A stretch of 64,000 bases of DNA from Microvirga sp052115485 (GTDB taxonomy: Bacteria; Pseudomonadota; Alphaproteobacteria; Rhizobiales; Beijerinckiaceae). The stretch spans positions 186,001 through 250,000 of the forward strand of contig NZ_JBFRGU010000001.1 of assembly GCF_052115485.1 (NCBI RefSeq), given 5' to 3'. The notes beneath the pieces are model-generated. The model saw only the letters and a list, made by a program, of their open reading frames with translations, did not search any database and was not told where the DNA came from. The translations under genes were made by a program, and so were the position numbers. Shown piece after piece: positions 18,060 through 26,604 of this stretch (positions within the stretch are counted from its first letter, which is position 1; each line of letters opens with the position of its first letter).

Positions 18060-18075
18060 ATTGAATTAATTCAAT
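18060..18075. promoter_or_regulatory. Palindromic LysR operator candidate
   Basis: ATTGAATTAATTCAAT is a perfect 16-bp palindrome fitting the LysR T-N11-A pattern. It lies 12 bp before the regulator's start codon and 60 bp before cidA, where an autoregulatory and activating site is expected. Confidence 0.6.
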
Positions 18076-18134
18076 CAATTCATTTTCATTATAAAGCGTT
18101 GCACCTTAAATGCGGGGCATTCCCGGAGTTCGTC

Positions 18135-18548
18135 ATGCCGACCCGCGCCCGCAAGATCCCGCTTCTGATCCGCCTCGCCCTGCATCGCAGCCGGGTGATG
18201 CAGGTTGCCGCCATCATTGCTTTTTGGGCTTTCGGTGAAGGCCTGGTGCACGCGCTCGACATGCCCATTCCGGGCGGGATCGTTGGTATGGCGCTGGTGC
18301 TCGCGCTTCTCGCCAGCGGGATCATCAGTCCCTTGAGCGTGCGGCGCGGAGCTTATTGGTTGCTTGCCGAAATGCTCCTGTTCTTCGTACCTGCGGTCAT
18401 GGCCGTGCTCGATCACCACGAGTTCGTCGGGCTTCTAGGTCTCAAATTGTTGGCGGTCATCGTCGTCGGTACAACCCTCGTCATGGGCGGCACGGCGCTG
18501 ACGGTGGATCTCTGTTATTGCTGGCGGGTGCGCCATGCCCATCGGTGA
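18135..18548 (+). CDS. cidA: CidA/LrgA family holin-like membrane protein
   Basis: A 137-residue protein with four hydrophobic segments. It carries the family pattern of an early PIPGGIVGMALVLALL (residues about 37-52) followed by LLFFVPAVMAVLDH near 82-95. CidA/LrgA proteins are small holin-like inner-membrane proteins implicated in programmed lysis and, with CidB/LrgB, in pyruvate or overflow-metabolite transport. ATG 18135 has GGAG 7 bp upstream. Its 3' end overlaps cidB by 14 bp. Confidence 0.87.
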   Translation: MPTRARKIPLLIRLALHRSRVMQVAAIIAFWAFGEGLVHALDMPIPGGIVGMALVLALLASGIISPLSVRRGAYWLLAEMLLFFVPAVMAVLDHHEFVGLLGLKLLAVIVVGTTLVMGGTALTVDLCYCWRVRHAHR

Positions 18549-19233
18549 AACGACGGCGCTCGCCGTCTTCTGGTCCGCCGCCACCATCGCACTCTATATG
18601 GGCGCACGTGCCTTGCATCGGCTGCATCCACGCTGGTGGTTATCGCCTCTGATGATCGCACCGACAGCGCTACTCGTGCTGGCGCTGACCCTTCACACGG
18701 GATATCGCGAGTACATCAGCGGCACGCATTGGCTCGTCGCCCTCCTCGGCCCCGTGACAGTCGCTTTCGCTTTGCCGATCTACGAGCAGCGCGGGTTGAT
18801 CCGTCGCCAATGGCCGGTGCTCCTCATCGGCGTTCTGGTGGGAAGCAGTATTGCCATGGCGACGGCATGGACTCTCGCAAGCATGCTGGGCCTGTCGGAA
18901 ACATTGAGACTGAGCCTGCTTCCTCGCTCGGTCACGACGCCTTTCGCTATGGCCATCTCAAACGATATCGGCGGGATTCCCGATCTCACTGCTCTTTTCG
19001 TAGTTCTCACAGGGCTTTGTGGCGCAGCCATGGGTGATGCGTTGTTGAAGTGGCTGCCTCTGCGCTCGAGCGTTGCACGTGGCGCCCTTTTCGGCATGGG
19101 AGCCCATGGTGCGGGCGTCGCCAAGGCGCATCAGATTGGGGGCGAGGAAGGATCGATCGCGGGGCTCGTCATGGTGCTCGCCGGACTTCTAAACGTCCTC
19201 GCCGCGCCGCTGCTTTCATACTGCTTGCGCTGA
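18535..19233 (+). CDS. cidB: CidB/LrgB family membrane protein
   Basis: A 232-residue, multi-helix membrane protein of LrgB family length. The diagnostic stretch is SLLPRSVTTPFAMAISNDIG near residues 125-144, with GLCGAAMGDALLKW and GAHGAGVAKAHQIGGEEG further on, all typical LrgB motifs. It is the obligate partner of CidA and is translationally coupled to it. The pair is expected to be under the divergent LysR regulator. Confidence 0.92.
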   Translation: MPIGETTALAVFWSAATIALYMGARALHRLHPRWWLSPLMIAPTALLVLALTLHTGYREYISGTHWLVALLGPVTVAFALPIYEQRGLIRRQWPVLLIGVLVGSSIAMATAWTLASMLGLSETLRLSLLPRSVTTPFAMAISNDIGGIPDLTALFVVLTGLCGAAMGDALLKWLPLRSSVARGALFGMGAHGAGVAKAHQIGGEEGSIAGLVMVLAGLLNVLAAPLLSYCLR

Positions 19234-19439
19234 GGAACCCAACAAAGCCCTCGCAGGGTGATCACCCGGTCGGGAGAAATCCAGGCTCACTCTTCGCACA
19301 TGAGGACCTTTTATCCCAACCGAAGCATCGTCAGATTGGCGCCTCACCCTATTTTCTCCTTTTCGCGGGTTCGAAATTTCGGCAAATGGCTCAGCGCGAA
19401 GGCATCCGGATGGGACGGATCCAATTTCATGGTGGCTTT

Positions 19440-20588
19440 ATGAACTGGACGGCCCTTTCGGTGAGTTTGATGGCGGCCAGTCTGCTGAATGCGTGCGCCT
19501 CCATTCCGCGCATCCCTTATACCGCTCAAGAAGATGCAACTGCCGGGCCTCCCGGATTGCCGCAAGTCCGTCGTTGGGCAGACTCGCCGGTGCTCGCGCG
19601 CGATGCCAAGGTCTTTGCGCAAAGGACGAGCAAGAATTTCACCTACCTCGCGCTCTCGGGCGGCGGGGGCGATGGTGCCTATGGAGCCGGCGTGTTGAAC
19701 GGCTGGACTGCTTCAGGCACGCGCCCGCAATTCGACCTCGTCTCGGGCGTGAGCACCGGGGCTTTGATGGCGCCGTTCGCATTCCTTGGGCCGAGCTACG
19801 ACGCGACGTTGCAAGACCTCTATACGAGCGGCTACGCGGAAAGCCTGATCGAGTCACCCAATCCCTTCAACGTTCTGTTCGGCTCGGGCCTTTTCGGCAA
19901 CGAGCGCCTCCTGTCCCTTGTCCAGCGCTACGTCACTGACGATCTCATCGCTCAGGTCGCTGAGGAGCATAGCAAGGGTCGTCGCCTCATCATCGTCACG
20001 ACCAACCTGGACGCGCAACGCCCGATGGTCTGGGACATGGGCACGATCGCGGCCACGAAGGCCAATAGCCTCTTTCGTGAGGTCATGACGGCTTCCGCCA
20101 GCGTTCCCGGCGTGTTTCAACCGATGCTGATCAATGTGGCTGCCGACGGCCACGCGTTTCAGGAAATGCACGTGGATGGCGGCCTCACCTCCAATGTCTT
20201 CACGCTGCCGCAGAATCTCCTCGTCCGCGATCCCCGCCTCGGAGGGCAGCAACGCGGATCCATCTATGTTTTGATGAACGGCAAGATCGAGCCGTCCTTC
20301 GCCGTCGTCGAGAACAGCACGGGCCAGATCGCCGGGCGCGCGGTCACGACGATGACCCAGGCGCAAAGCCGCTCGACCCTGCACGCCACCGCCGCCTTCG
20401 CACGTCAGAACGGCTTCCGCTTCAATCTCACGGCCATTGACAGCACCGTACCGGATGGCGGGGCAACCGGCTTCGATACGCCATACATGCGCCGGCTCTA
20501 CGAGTACGGATACGCCAAGGCGGTATCGGGGGAGTTGTGGAGTCGAACCGTGCCGCTCGCCGCAGCCACCAAGGTCGCCGCCGAATAA
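19440..20588 (+). CDS. Patatin-like phospholipase lipoprotein
   Basis: A 382-residue protein. It begins with a lipoprotein signal (MNWTALSVSLMAASLLNAC; Cys19). The patatin core follows: the oxyanion loop SGGGGDGAYGAG near residue 73, nucleophile elbow GVSTG (Ser105), and the DG(G) motif HVDGG near residue 245, giving a Ser-Asp dyad. Family members cleave acyl chains from phospholipids. A much longer frame extends upstream in phase, but ATG 19440 is the only start giving a signal peptide. It is probably anchored in an envelope membrane. Monocistronic as far as seen. Confidence 0.88.
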   Translation: MNWTALSVSLMAASLLNACASIPRIPYTAQEDATAGPPGLPQVRRWADSPVLARDAKVFAQRTSKNFTYLALSGGGGDGAYGAGVLNGWTASGTRPQFDLVSGVSTGALMAPFAFLGPSYDATLQDLYTSGYAESLIESPNPFNVLFGSGLFGNERLLSLVQRYVTDDLIAQVAEEHSKGRRLIIVTTNLDAQRPMVWDMGTIAATKANSLFREVMTASASVPGVFQPMLINVAADGHAFQEMHVDGGLTSNVFTLPQNLLVRDPRLGGQQRGSIYVLMNGKIEPSFAVVENSTGQIAGRAVTTMTQAQSRSTLHATAAFARQNGFRFNLTAIDSTVPDGGATGFDTPYMRRLYEYGYAKAVSGELWSRTVPLAAATKVAAE

Positions 20589-21151
20589 CGGGCGTCGTCC
20601 GTCCTCGGGGCTCTCCCGACTCGCCCCTGCGTCATTGTAACAAACCGCCATTTCGATGGTTGGCTGCCTGTTGCGTGCCAAGATCCGACAGTTTGCGAGC
20701 TTTCCAGGAAACTGTGCCCTGCTTCTTCTGCCGTTTCCAGAGCGTCAGCAATGACGTTGCGCCCAACGGAAATTGGCGTGAGCTGAAAAAAATCACCGGG
20801 CATAGCAGCCACTTAACCAAAATAAATACAGTTTAAATTCATTAAAAACTGCTCTTTATAGGGATTCTAAACTTCTCATCGACGATGATCTTATTTAGAT
20901 CAATTATCAATTACTGTCACACGACTCGACATCAACTTTAAACGACAATATGGCTGTCTCGCTTTTCCCTGGGAAGGGGCTCTCGATCGTGATCGAGAAT
21001 TCCCCTCGCCTCGCCACCTCGGACCACCGTCGTCATTGACGGCAGCTGGGTTACGGGCACGGCGAGGACCTCGGAGCGAAAGCGACACGCGGTGCCGGGC
21101 GACGGCGCCGCGGCGGCAACAATTTCAGATTTGAAGGCACGGATTACAGCC
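20589..21151. other. Long upstream region of the hemophore gene
   Basis: About 560 bp. The part 20815-20930 is AT-rich, unlike the surrounding sequence, and holds a candidate Irr box at 20856-20872. The rest carries no convincing gene. The length and AT content suggest a long untranslated leader or several regulatory sites for the iron/heme gene downstream. Confidence 0.5.
20856..20872. promoter_or_regulatory. Candidate Irr (ICE-type) iron control box
   Basis: TTTATAGGGATTCTAAA matches the rhizobial ICE pattern TTTAGAA-N3-TTCTAAA at all seven positions of the right arm and five of seven of the left. It lies in the AT-rich promoter region about 280 bp before the hemophore start. Irr regulates heme and iron genes in Hyphomicrobiales. 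Confidence 0.5.
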
Positions 21152-24100
21152 ATGACCGATACTCCGAAGGGCACAATCACGATCAATCCGTCGGCGGTGC
21201 CGGCCGATGTCGATTTCAACGACTTCCTCGCAAATTATTTCACCTCGGGCACGAGCTTCAAATTTTACGGCGGCAGCGAATATTACCACGGCACGCTGAT
21301 GAGCGGCGAACAGCTCGCCTTCGTTGTAGGCACCAAGCTTCTCATCCTTCAGACCAGCGAAGGTGAGCTGAAGTACAACCCAAACGATGCGCACACGCTC
21401 TCCGGCACGGCAACGACGATAATCCTGGCCGATATGGGCTCAGCAACCGTTGACACGACGACAGGCCTCCTCACTGGGTATGACGTTGTTGCCCAGGTCG
21501 ACGGCGTAGAGATCACGGGAGTTGCGGGAAACACTTCCAGCCCGCTGCAGAAGATGTTCTCCACCCTCGGGCTTGGTGACATGACGGCTCTGACGGGCGA
21601 GTTGAGGAATTACGCGGTCAACTACGAAGGCACGACCGCAGGCAACATCATCACGGGCTCCGCATTCAACGACAACTTGAATGGTGGCGACGGTGTAGAC
21701 ACAGTGGTCTACGACGGGAAGCGCGAAAATTTCGACATCATCGACAATGGCAACGGCACATACACCGTCAAGCATCTTCGCACTTCCGATGCCGCCGGTC
21801 AGGGCACCGACCTTCTAAGCAATATCGAAAAGATCCAATTCTCGGACGGTCTTCTTGACACGTCCGACGCTATTGGCAAGGGAGCCCACTCACTCGTTGT
21901 GAAGACTTTTGCAGCACTCCCGGAGGGAACAGGCCTTAGCGAATTGCTCGCGAATTACTTCACCTCGAGCAGCACTTTCAATTTCTACGGTGGTACGGAT
22001 TTCCTCGGGACCACTCTGATTAGCGGCGAGCAGCTCGTTTTCTCGGTTGGAGACAAGCTTCTCATCCTTCAGGCCGGTGAAGGCGAACTGAAGTACAACC
22101 CGACCGCGTCACATACCCTTTCGGGGACGGCGACGACGATCATCCTTGCGAATAAGGGATCCGCGACCGTGGACGCCACAACGGGCCTCCTCACCGGTTA
22201 CGAGACCGTTGCGACGTTCGAAGGCGTCAGCATCTCCGGCACCGCAGGCAACACGACAAGCCTCTTGCAGCAAGTATTCACCTCGCTGGGAAGCGGAAAC
22301 ATGTCGTTGCTCGTCAATGACGTTAAAAGCTATGCGCTCGAATACAAAGGCGGCCCAGTCAACGAAGCCGTCACCGGGTCTTCTCATGACGATACGCTCA
22401 GCGGCGGCGGGGGAAGCGATACGATTGATGGTGGCGATGGCATCGACCTCGCCGTCTATGAAGGTCGTCGCGAGAACTACAATGTCGTCAATAACGGAGA
22501 CGGCACTTATTCTGTGACCCATCTCCGCGCCTCTGGCGCGGCCGATCAAGGCGTCGATACGATCAAGAATGTCGAGAAGATCCAATTTTCGGACGGAACT
22601 CGCGCCATCGCAGATGCCGTCGGAAACGGTGTAAAGTCCATCGTCATCGACGCTTCGGGATCGTCCGGCATGGATCTTGAAGCCTTCATACGCGGTGGCT
22701 TCATCTCCGACGCGACCGGAGGTGGTTTCCCGGTCTTCGATAACGGAGGCAGCTTCTCCGGTGCGGAGATGTTCATCGGCTACGGCGATAGCGCCTCCTC
22801 AAAATACGTTTTCGCTCACGGCAACCTCGAATATTACTTCAACACGCACACCGTTGCCGGAACGATCAACACACTCGAATTCGGCACACGGGGGACAGGC
22901 AGTTTCAATTCAAACGGATATTTCGTCGGTGGCAGCGCCAGTCTGAAGATCACGGGCCTCGATCTGTTCAATCCGATCCCAGGTCCTGGTGGGACAGAAG
23001 CAGAGATCGAAGCCAACGGTGCGGTGCATAATTTCGCTTTTGCCTATATGGGCGGCCAGAATGCATCGCAGGAGCAGCTCGACAAATTTGCGAACTCCCT
23101 CGACGGGTACGCTCAGCATTTCATCGGCTCGGCCAATGCGGATGCCTACATCGGCACGGGCCATGACGACACCATCGACGGTGGCGGCGGCGATGATATC
23201 TTCTACGCTTCCGGTGGCTATGATCTGGTGGACGGCGGTACGAATAACGACCGCATCATTTTCTCCGGCCTTCGCGACAACTATGTGATTTCCAAGCTGG
23301 TTGACGGAAAGACGAGCATCCGTGACAAGACGACCGGGGCGACATCCGTGCTCAGCAACGTCGAACTGGCACGCTTCTCGGATGCCGATGTCGATATCTC
23401 GTCACTGGAAGAAACCCCGCCGAATGCTCCGCCGCAAAATCTGAATCTGGATGGGCTCAAGGTTACCGAGAACGCCGCCGCCGATACGCTCATCGGCCGT
23501 CTCTCGGCAACCGACCCGGAGGGTAAGGGCGTACGGTTCACGCTCAGCCACAATCCGGGCGGATTGTTCAAGATCGTCGGCAACGAACTGCGCGTGAACG
23601 GTAAGATCGACTATGAAGCGCTGAAATCGCTCGCAGTCACCGTGCTGGCGACAGACGGCGATGGCGAGACGGCTTCAAAGGCCTTCACCATTGTCGTCAA
23701 CGATGTGGACGAGGCGCCCTCTCAGCCGGTTCTGTCAAAGACCGGCATTTCGGAGAATGCGAAGGTCGGCGCGACAGTCGGAACAGCTTCTTCCGGCGAC
23801 CCGGAAGGTGGCAACGTCACCATCAAACTCGTGAGCAATCCGGGCGGCTATTTCAAGCTTGTCGGAAACAAACTCGTCCTCGCGAAGACCCTGAACTACG
23901 ACAAGGCGCAAAGCCATACGGTAACCCTCGAGGCCAAGGATGCCGGCGGCCTGACGTCGACACAGCAGATCAAGATCAATGTCATCGACGTCGCAAAGAC
24001 GACCATGGGCACCTCGGGCAACGATATCCTGAAGGGCGGCATTGGCATCGATATCCTGAACGGCGGTGATGGCAACGACGTGCTCAATGGCGGCGGCGGC

Positions 24101-24499
24101 AGCGACAAGCTGTATGGCAACGCGGGCAAAGACAAGCTCTATGGCGGGGCCGGAGTCGACAAGCTCTACGGCGGAGCCGATGCCGATACCTTCATCTTCA
24201 AATCGATCAAGGACAGCACGGTCGATGCGTCGGGCCGCGATACGATCTACGACTTCTCGCGCAAGCAGGGCGACAAGATCGATCTGCGCTCCATCGATGC
24301 CAACACGAAGGTCAAGGGCAACCAGGCCTTCAAGCTCATCGGCAAAAAGGACTTCTCCGAAAAGGCCGGTGAGTTGCGCTACGAAAAGATCAAGGGTGGC
24401 GTTTACGTCCATGGTGACGTCGACGGTGACGGTCAGGCCGATTTCAGCATCCTCCTGAAGAGCATCTCGTCTCTCGTAAAAAGCGACTTCTTCCTCTGA
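21152..24499 (+). CDS. Secreted multidomain hemophore: three HasA-like domains with RTX modules
   Basis: An 1115-residue exported protein with no N-terminal signal peptide. Domains: HasA-like 1 (about 8-160; GELKYNPNDAHTLSG with Tyr75), RTX/linker module (160-235), HasA-like 2 (245-400; GELKYNPTASHTLSG, Tyr315), RTX module (400-485), HasA-like 3 (495-660; GNLEYYFNTHTVAG, Tyr561/562), RTX module (660-750), two cadherin-like domains (about 755-950), Ca2+-binding GGxGxDxLx nonapeptides (952-1010) and a serralysin-type C-terminal secretion region ending DFFL. HasA captures heme through a Tyr ligand; a His32-type second ligand loop is not evident. Secretion would need a type I ABC exporter, none of which is nearby. 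ATG 21152 is chosen; a GTG at 21092 is the alternative. Confidence 0.85.
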   Translation: MTDTPKGTITINPSAVPADVDFNDFLANYFTSGTSFKFYGGSEYYHGTLMSGEQLAFVVGTKLLILQTSEGELKYNPNDAHTLSGTATTIILADMGSATVDTTTGLLTGYDVVAQVDGVEITGVAGNTSSPLQKMFSTLGLGDMTALTGELRNYAVNYEGTTAGNIITGSAFNDNLNGGDGVDTVVYDGKRENFDIIDNGNGTYTVKHLRTSDAAGQGTDLLSNIEKIQFSDGLLDTSDAIGKGAHSLVVKTFAALPEGTGLSELLANYFTSSSTFNFYGGTDFLGTTLISGEQLVFSVGDKLLILQAGEGELKYNPTASHTLSGTATTIILANKGSATVDATTGLLTGYETVATFEGVSISGTAGNTTSLLQQVFTSLGSGNMSLLVNDVKSYALEYKGGPVNEAVTGSSHDDTLSGGGGSDTIDGGDGIDLAVYEGRRENYNVVNNGDGTYSVTHLRASGAADQGVDTIKNVEKIQFSDGTRAIADAVGNGVKSIVIDASGSSGMDLEAFIRGGFISDATGGGFPVFDNGGSFSGAEMFIGYGDSASSKYVFAHGNLEYYFNTHTVAGTINTLEFGTRGTGSFNSNGYFVGGSASLKITGLDLFNPIPGPGGTEAEIEANGAVHNFAFAYMGGQNASQEQLDKFANSLDGYAQHFIGSANADAYIGTGHDDTIDGGGGDDIFYASGGYDLVDGGTNNDRIIFSGLRDNYVISKLVDGKTSIRDKTTGATSVLSNVELARFSDADVDISSLEETPPNAPPQNLNLDGLKVTENAAADTLIGRLSATDPEGKGVRFTLSHNPGGLFKIVGNELRVNGKIDYEALKSLAVTVLATDGDGETASKAFTIVVNDVDEAPSQPVLSKTGISENAKVGATVGTASSGDPEGGNVTIKLVSNPGGYFKLVGNKLVLAKTLNYDKAQSHTVTLEAKDAGGLTSTQQIKINVIDVAKTTMGTSGNDILKGGIGIDILNGGDGNDVLNGGGGSDKLYGNAGKDKLYGGAGVDKLYGGADADTFIFKSIKDSTVDASGRDTIYDFSRKQGDKIDLRSIDANTKVKGNQAFKLIGKKDFSEKAGELRYEKIKGGVYVHGDVDGDGQADFSILLKSISSLVKSDFFL

Positions 24500-24524
24500 G
24501 AAGGCCAAAGCCCTCGAGAATAAA

Positions 24525-24556
24525 CCGGAGGCGCTCGCGCCTCCGGATTCCTTTTC
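24525..24556 (+). terminator. Hairpin between hemophore and receptor genes
   Basis: CCGGAGGCG pairs perfectly with CGCCTCCGG over a CTCG tetraloop and is followed by ATTCCTTTTCC. It lies only 24 bp before the receptor's start codon, so it may terminate part of the transcripts or protect the hemophore mRNA 3' end. Confidence 0.7.
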
Positions 24557-24579
24557 CAGACTCCCGAAGAATTCGCACA

Positions 24580-26583
24580 GTGCCGATACGCTTTAGTCTC
24601 TTTGGAACAACCGCGATCCTGACCGCTGCCCTGTTCGTGGCCGAGCCTGCGCGGGCACAAGACGATCCGCCAATGCCCGGCGACACCATCGCTCTCGACC
24701 CGATCACGGTGACTGCCACGAAGGGAGGCGAACGCGTCTACGAGTCGTTGTCTCCTTCGAGCGTTCTCACACGCGACGAATTGCAGAATCAAGTCCAGCC
24801 GAGTTCTGTCTCCCAGATTCTGAACCTCATCCCGAGCGTCACGACCCAGGTGGGCGCGGGCGATTCAGGCACTGGAGTCAACATTCGCGGCCTTCAGGAT
24901 TTCGGCCGGGTGAACGTGCTGGTGGACGGCGCCCGGCAGAACTTCCAGCGTCAAGGGCATGGCGCAAACGGCACCTTCTATTTCGATCCGGAGATGATGA
25001 AGTCCGTCGATGTCACGCGTGGCCCCGTATCCTCGATCTATGGGTCGGGCGCCATCGGCGGCGTGGCGAGTTTCACGACACTCGACGCGGACGATGTGAT
25101 CGGCGAAGGCAGGCTGATCGGCGCGCGCCTCAAGGCCGCCTTCGAGACGAACGGCAAGACGCCCGTTCTTCATGGCGAAGTCGCCGGGAAACAGGCTGCC
25201 TTCGATATTCTCGGCGCAGCCACGTGGCGGTCGGCGGGAGATTACACATCGGGCGACGGGCGGCTTGTGGAGGATACGGCGCAGGACCTTCTTTCCGGCC
25301 TGTTCAAGACCCGTATCCGCCCGGCCGAGGATCACGAATTCACACTCTCCGCTTTGCGTATCCGCAATACTTTCGACGGCGGCCTCTCGACGATCTACCA
25401 CACGGACGCCATCGCCGACACTTTCACAGCAGGCTATCGCTGGACGCCGAACTCGAACATCTGGAACCTGAGCGCCAAGGTTTATTTCACCGGAACAGAT
25501 GTGAAGCAGACCGTGCTCGAAGGCCTTCCTCTCGGCGGAACAAAGTCATTTCGCATCGGCACGACCGGGTTCGATATCTTCAACACGTCCCTCTTCTCCA
25601 CCGGCGAGTTCAGCCACGAAGTCACCTATGGCAGCGATCTTTTCGAGGACAACGTCAAGACCCGCGATTCCTACGGCACAAGCAACCTGATCACGCCATC
25701 GGGTACTCGCCTCGCCTACGGCGCTTATGTCCAGGACAAGGTGAGATATTCCACCTGGCTCGAAGTCATCGGCGGCCTGCGTTACGATTCCTATCGCCTC
25801 ACCGGGGACGATATCGAGAACGAAGGTAACCGCGTTTCGCCCAAGATCACCATCGGCATCACACCGTGGGATCCGATCACTTTCTACGGCACCTATGCCG
25901 AAGGCTATCGCGCGCCGTCACTGAATGAGACTCTGATCGACGGTTTCCATCCACCGCCGGTGACCGGTCGCTTCTTCCCCAACCCCGATCTGAAGCCTGA
26001 GGTCGCCCACAATGTCGAAGCCGGGGTGAACCTTCGGCTCAACGGTCTTGTCAAGGATACCGACCGACTCCGCCTGAAGCTCGGCGTGTTCCGCAACACG
26101 GTCGACGATTACATCGAGCAAGTCTTCACGCCCTTCCCCATTCCGGGTGGTTATCAATACCAGAACATCGCCAAAGCGAAGTTGCACGGTTTCGAGGCCG
26201 AAGGTTTCTACGATTCCGGCATGTTCTTCATGGGCTTCGGTGGCCAGATCATGAGCGGTAAGAACGCGATCACTGGCGATCCTCTGAACAAGGTCCCGCC
26301 TAATCGCCTGGTCACGACGCTCGGCCTACGGCTCTTCGACGAGAAGCTCGAAATGGGAACGCGAGTCACGTGGGTTGCGGGAAAGAAGAACGCCGCGGCT
26401 CTCGGTTTCATTGGCGATCCCTACACCCTCGTGGATCTCTTCGCCGATTGGAACGTGAACGACAACGTCAAAGCGGGTCTCGTGGTCGAGAACCTCTTCA
26501 ACGTTCAATACACTCAGTACCTCAATGCCCAGGCAAGCCCGGGCCTCACGGCGAAGGCCGCCCTCACCGTCAAACTCTACTGA
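24580..26583 (+). CDS. TonB-dependent heme/hemophore receptor (HasR/HemR-like)
   Basis: A 667-residue outer-membrane receptor. A signal peptide ends near ARA-QDD (residue 26), then a TonB-box-like DPITVTATKG, a plug domain (SSVLTRDELQ to about residue 160) and a 22-strand barrel. The heme-receptor signature is present as YRAPSLNE near residue 443 (the FRAP box) and NPDLKPE near residue 468 (the NPNL box), with histidine-containing HPPP between. It starts with GTG. The gene sits between two HasA-type hemophore genes, so hemoglobin- or hemophore-bound heme is the likely ligand. It lacks the extra N-terminal signalling domain of Serratia HasR. Confidence 0.88.
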   Translation: MPIRFSLFGTTAILTAALFVAEPARAQDDPPMPGDTIALDPITVTATKGGERVYESLSPSSVLTRDELQNQVQPSSVSQILNLIPSVTTQVGAGDSGTGVNIRGLQDFGRVNVLVDGARQNFQRQGHGANGTFYFDPEMMKSVDVTRGPVSSIYGSGAIGGVASFTTLDADDVIGEGRLIGARLKAAFETNGKTPVLHGEVAGKQAAFDILGAATWRSAGDYTSGDGRLVEDTAQDLLSGLFKTRIRPAEDHEFTLSALRIRNTFDGGLSTIYHTDAIADTFTAGYRWTPNSNIWNLSAKVYFTGTDVKQTVLEGLPLGGTKSFRIGTTGFDIFNTSLFSTGEFSHEVTYGSDLFEDNVKTRDSYGTSNLITPSGTRLAYGAYVQDKVRYSTWLEVIGGLRYDSYRLTGDDIENEGNRVSPKITIGITPWDPITFYGTYAEGYRAPSLNETLIDGFHPPPVTGRFFPNPDLKPEVAHNVEAGVNLRLNGLVKDTDRLRLKLGVFRNTVDDYIEQVFTPFPIPGGYQYQNIAKAKLHGFEAEGFYDSGMFFMGFGGQIMSGKNAITGDPLNKVPPNRLVTTLGLRLFDEKLEMGTRVTWVAGKKNAAALGFIGDPYTLVDLFADWNVNDNVKAGLVVENLFNVQYTQYLNAQASPGLTAKAALTVKLY

Positions 26584-26604
26584 CGTTCTGCAAAGGAGAT
26601 CGAC

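Noticed and set aside
19050..19439. Upstream in-phase extension of the patatin gene
   Set aside because: It would overlap cidB and bury the lipoprotein signal; ATG 19440 gives a proper signal peptide.
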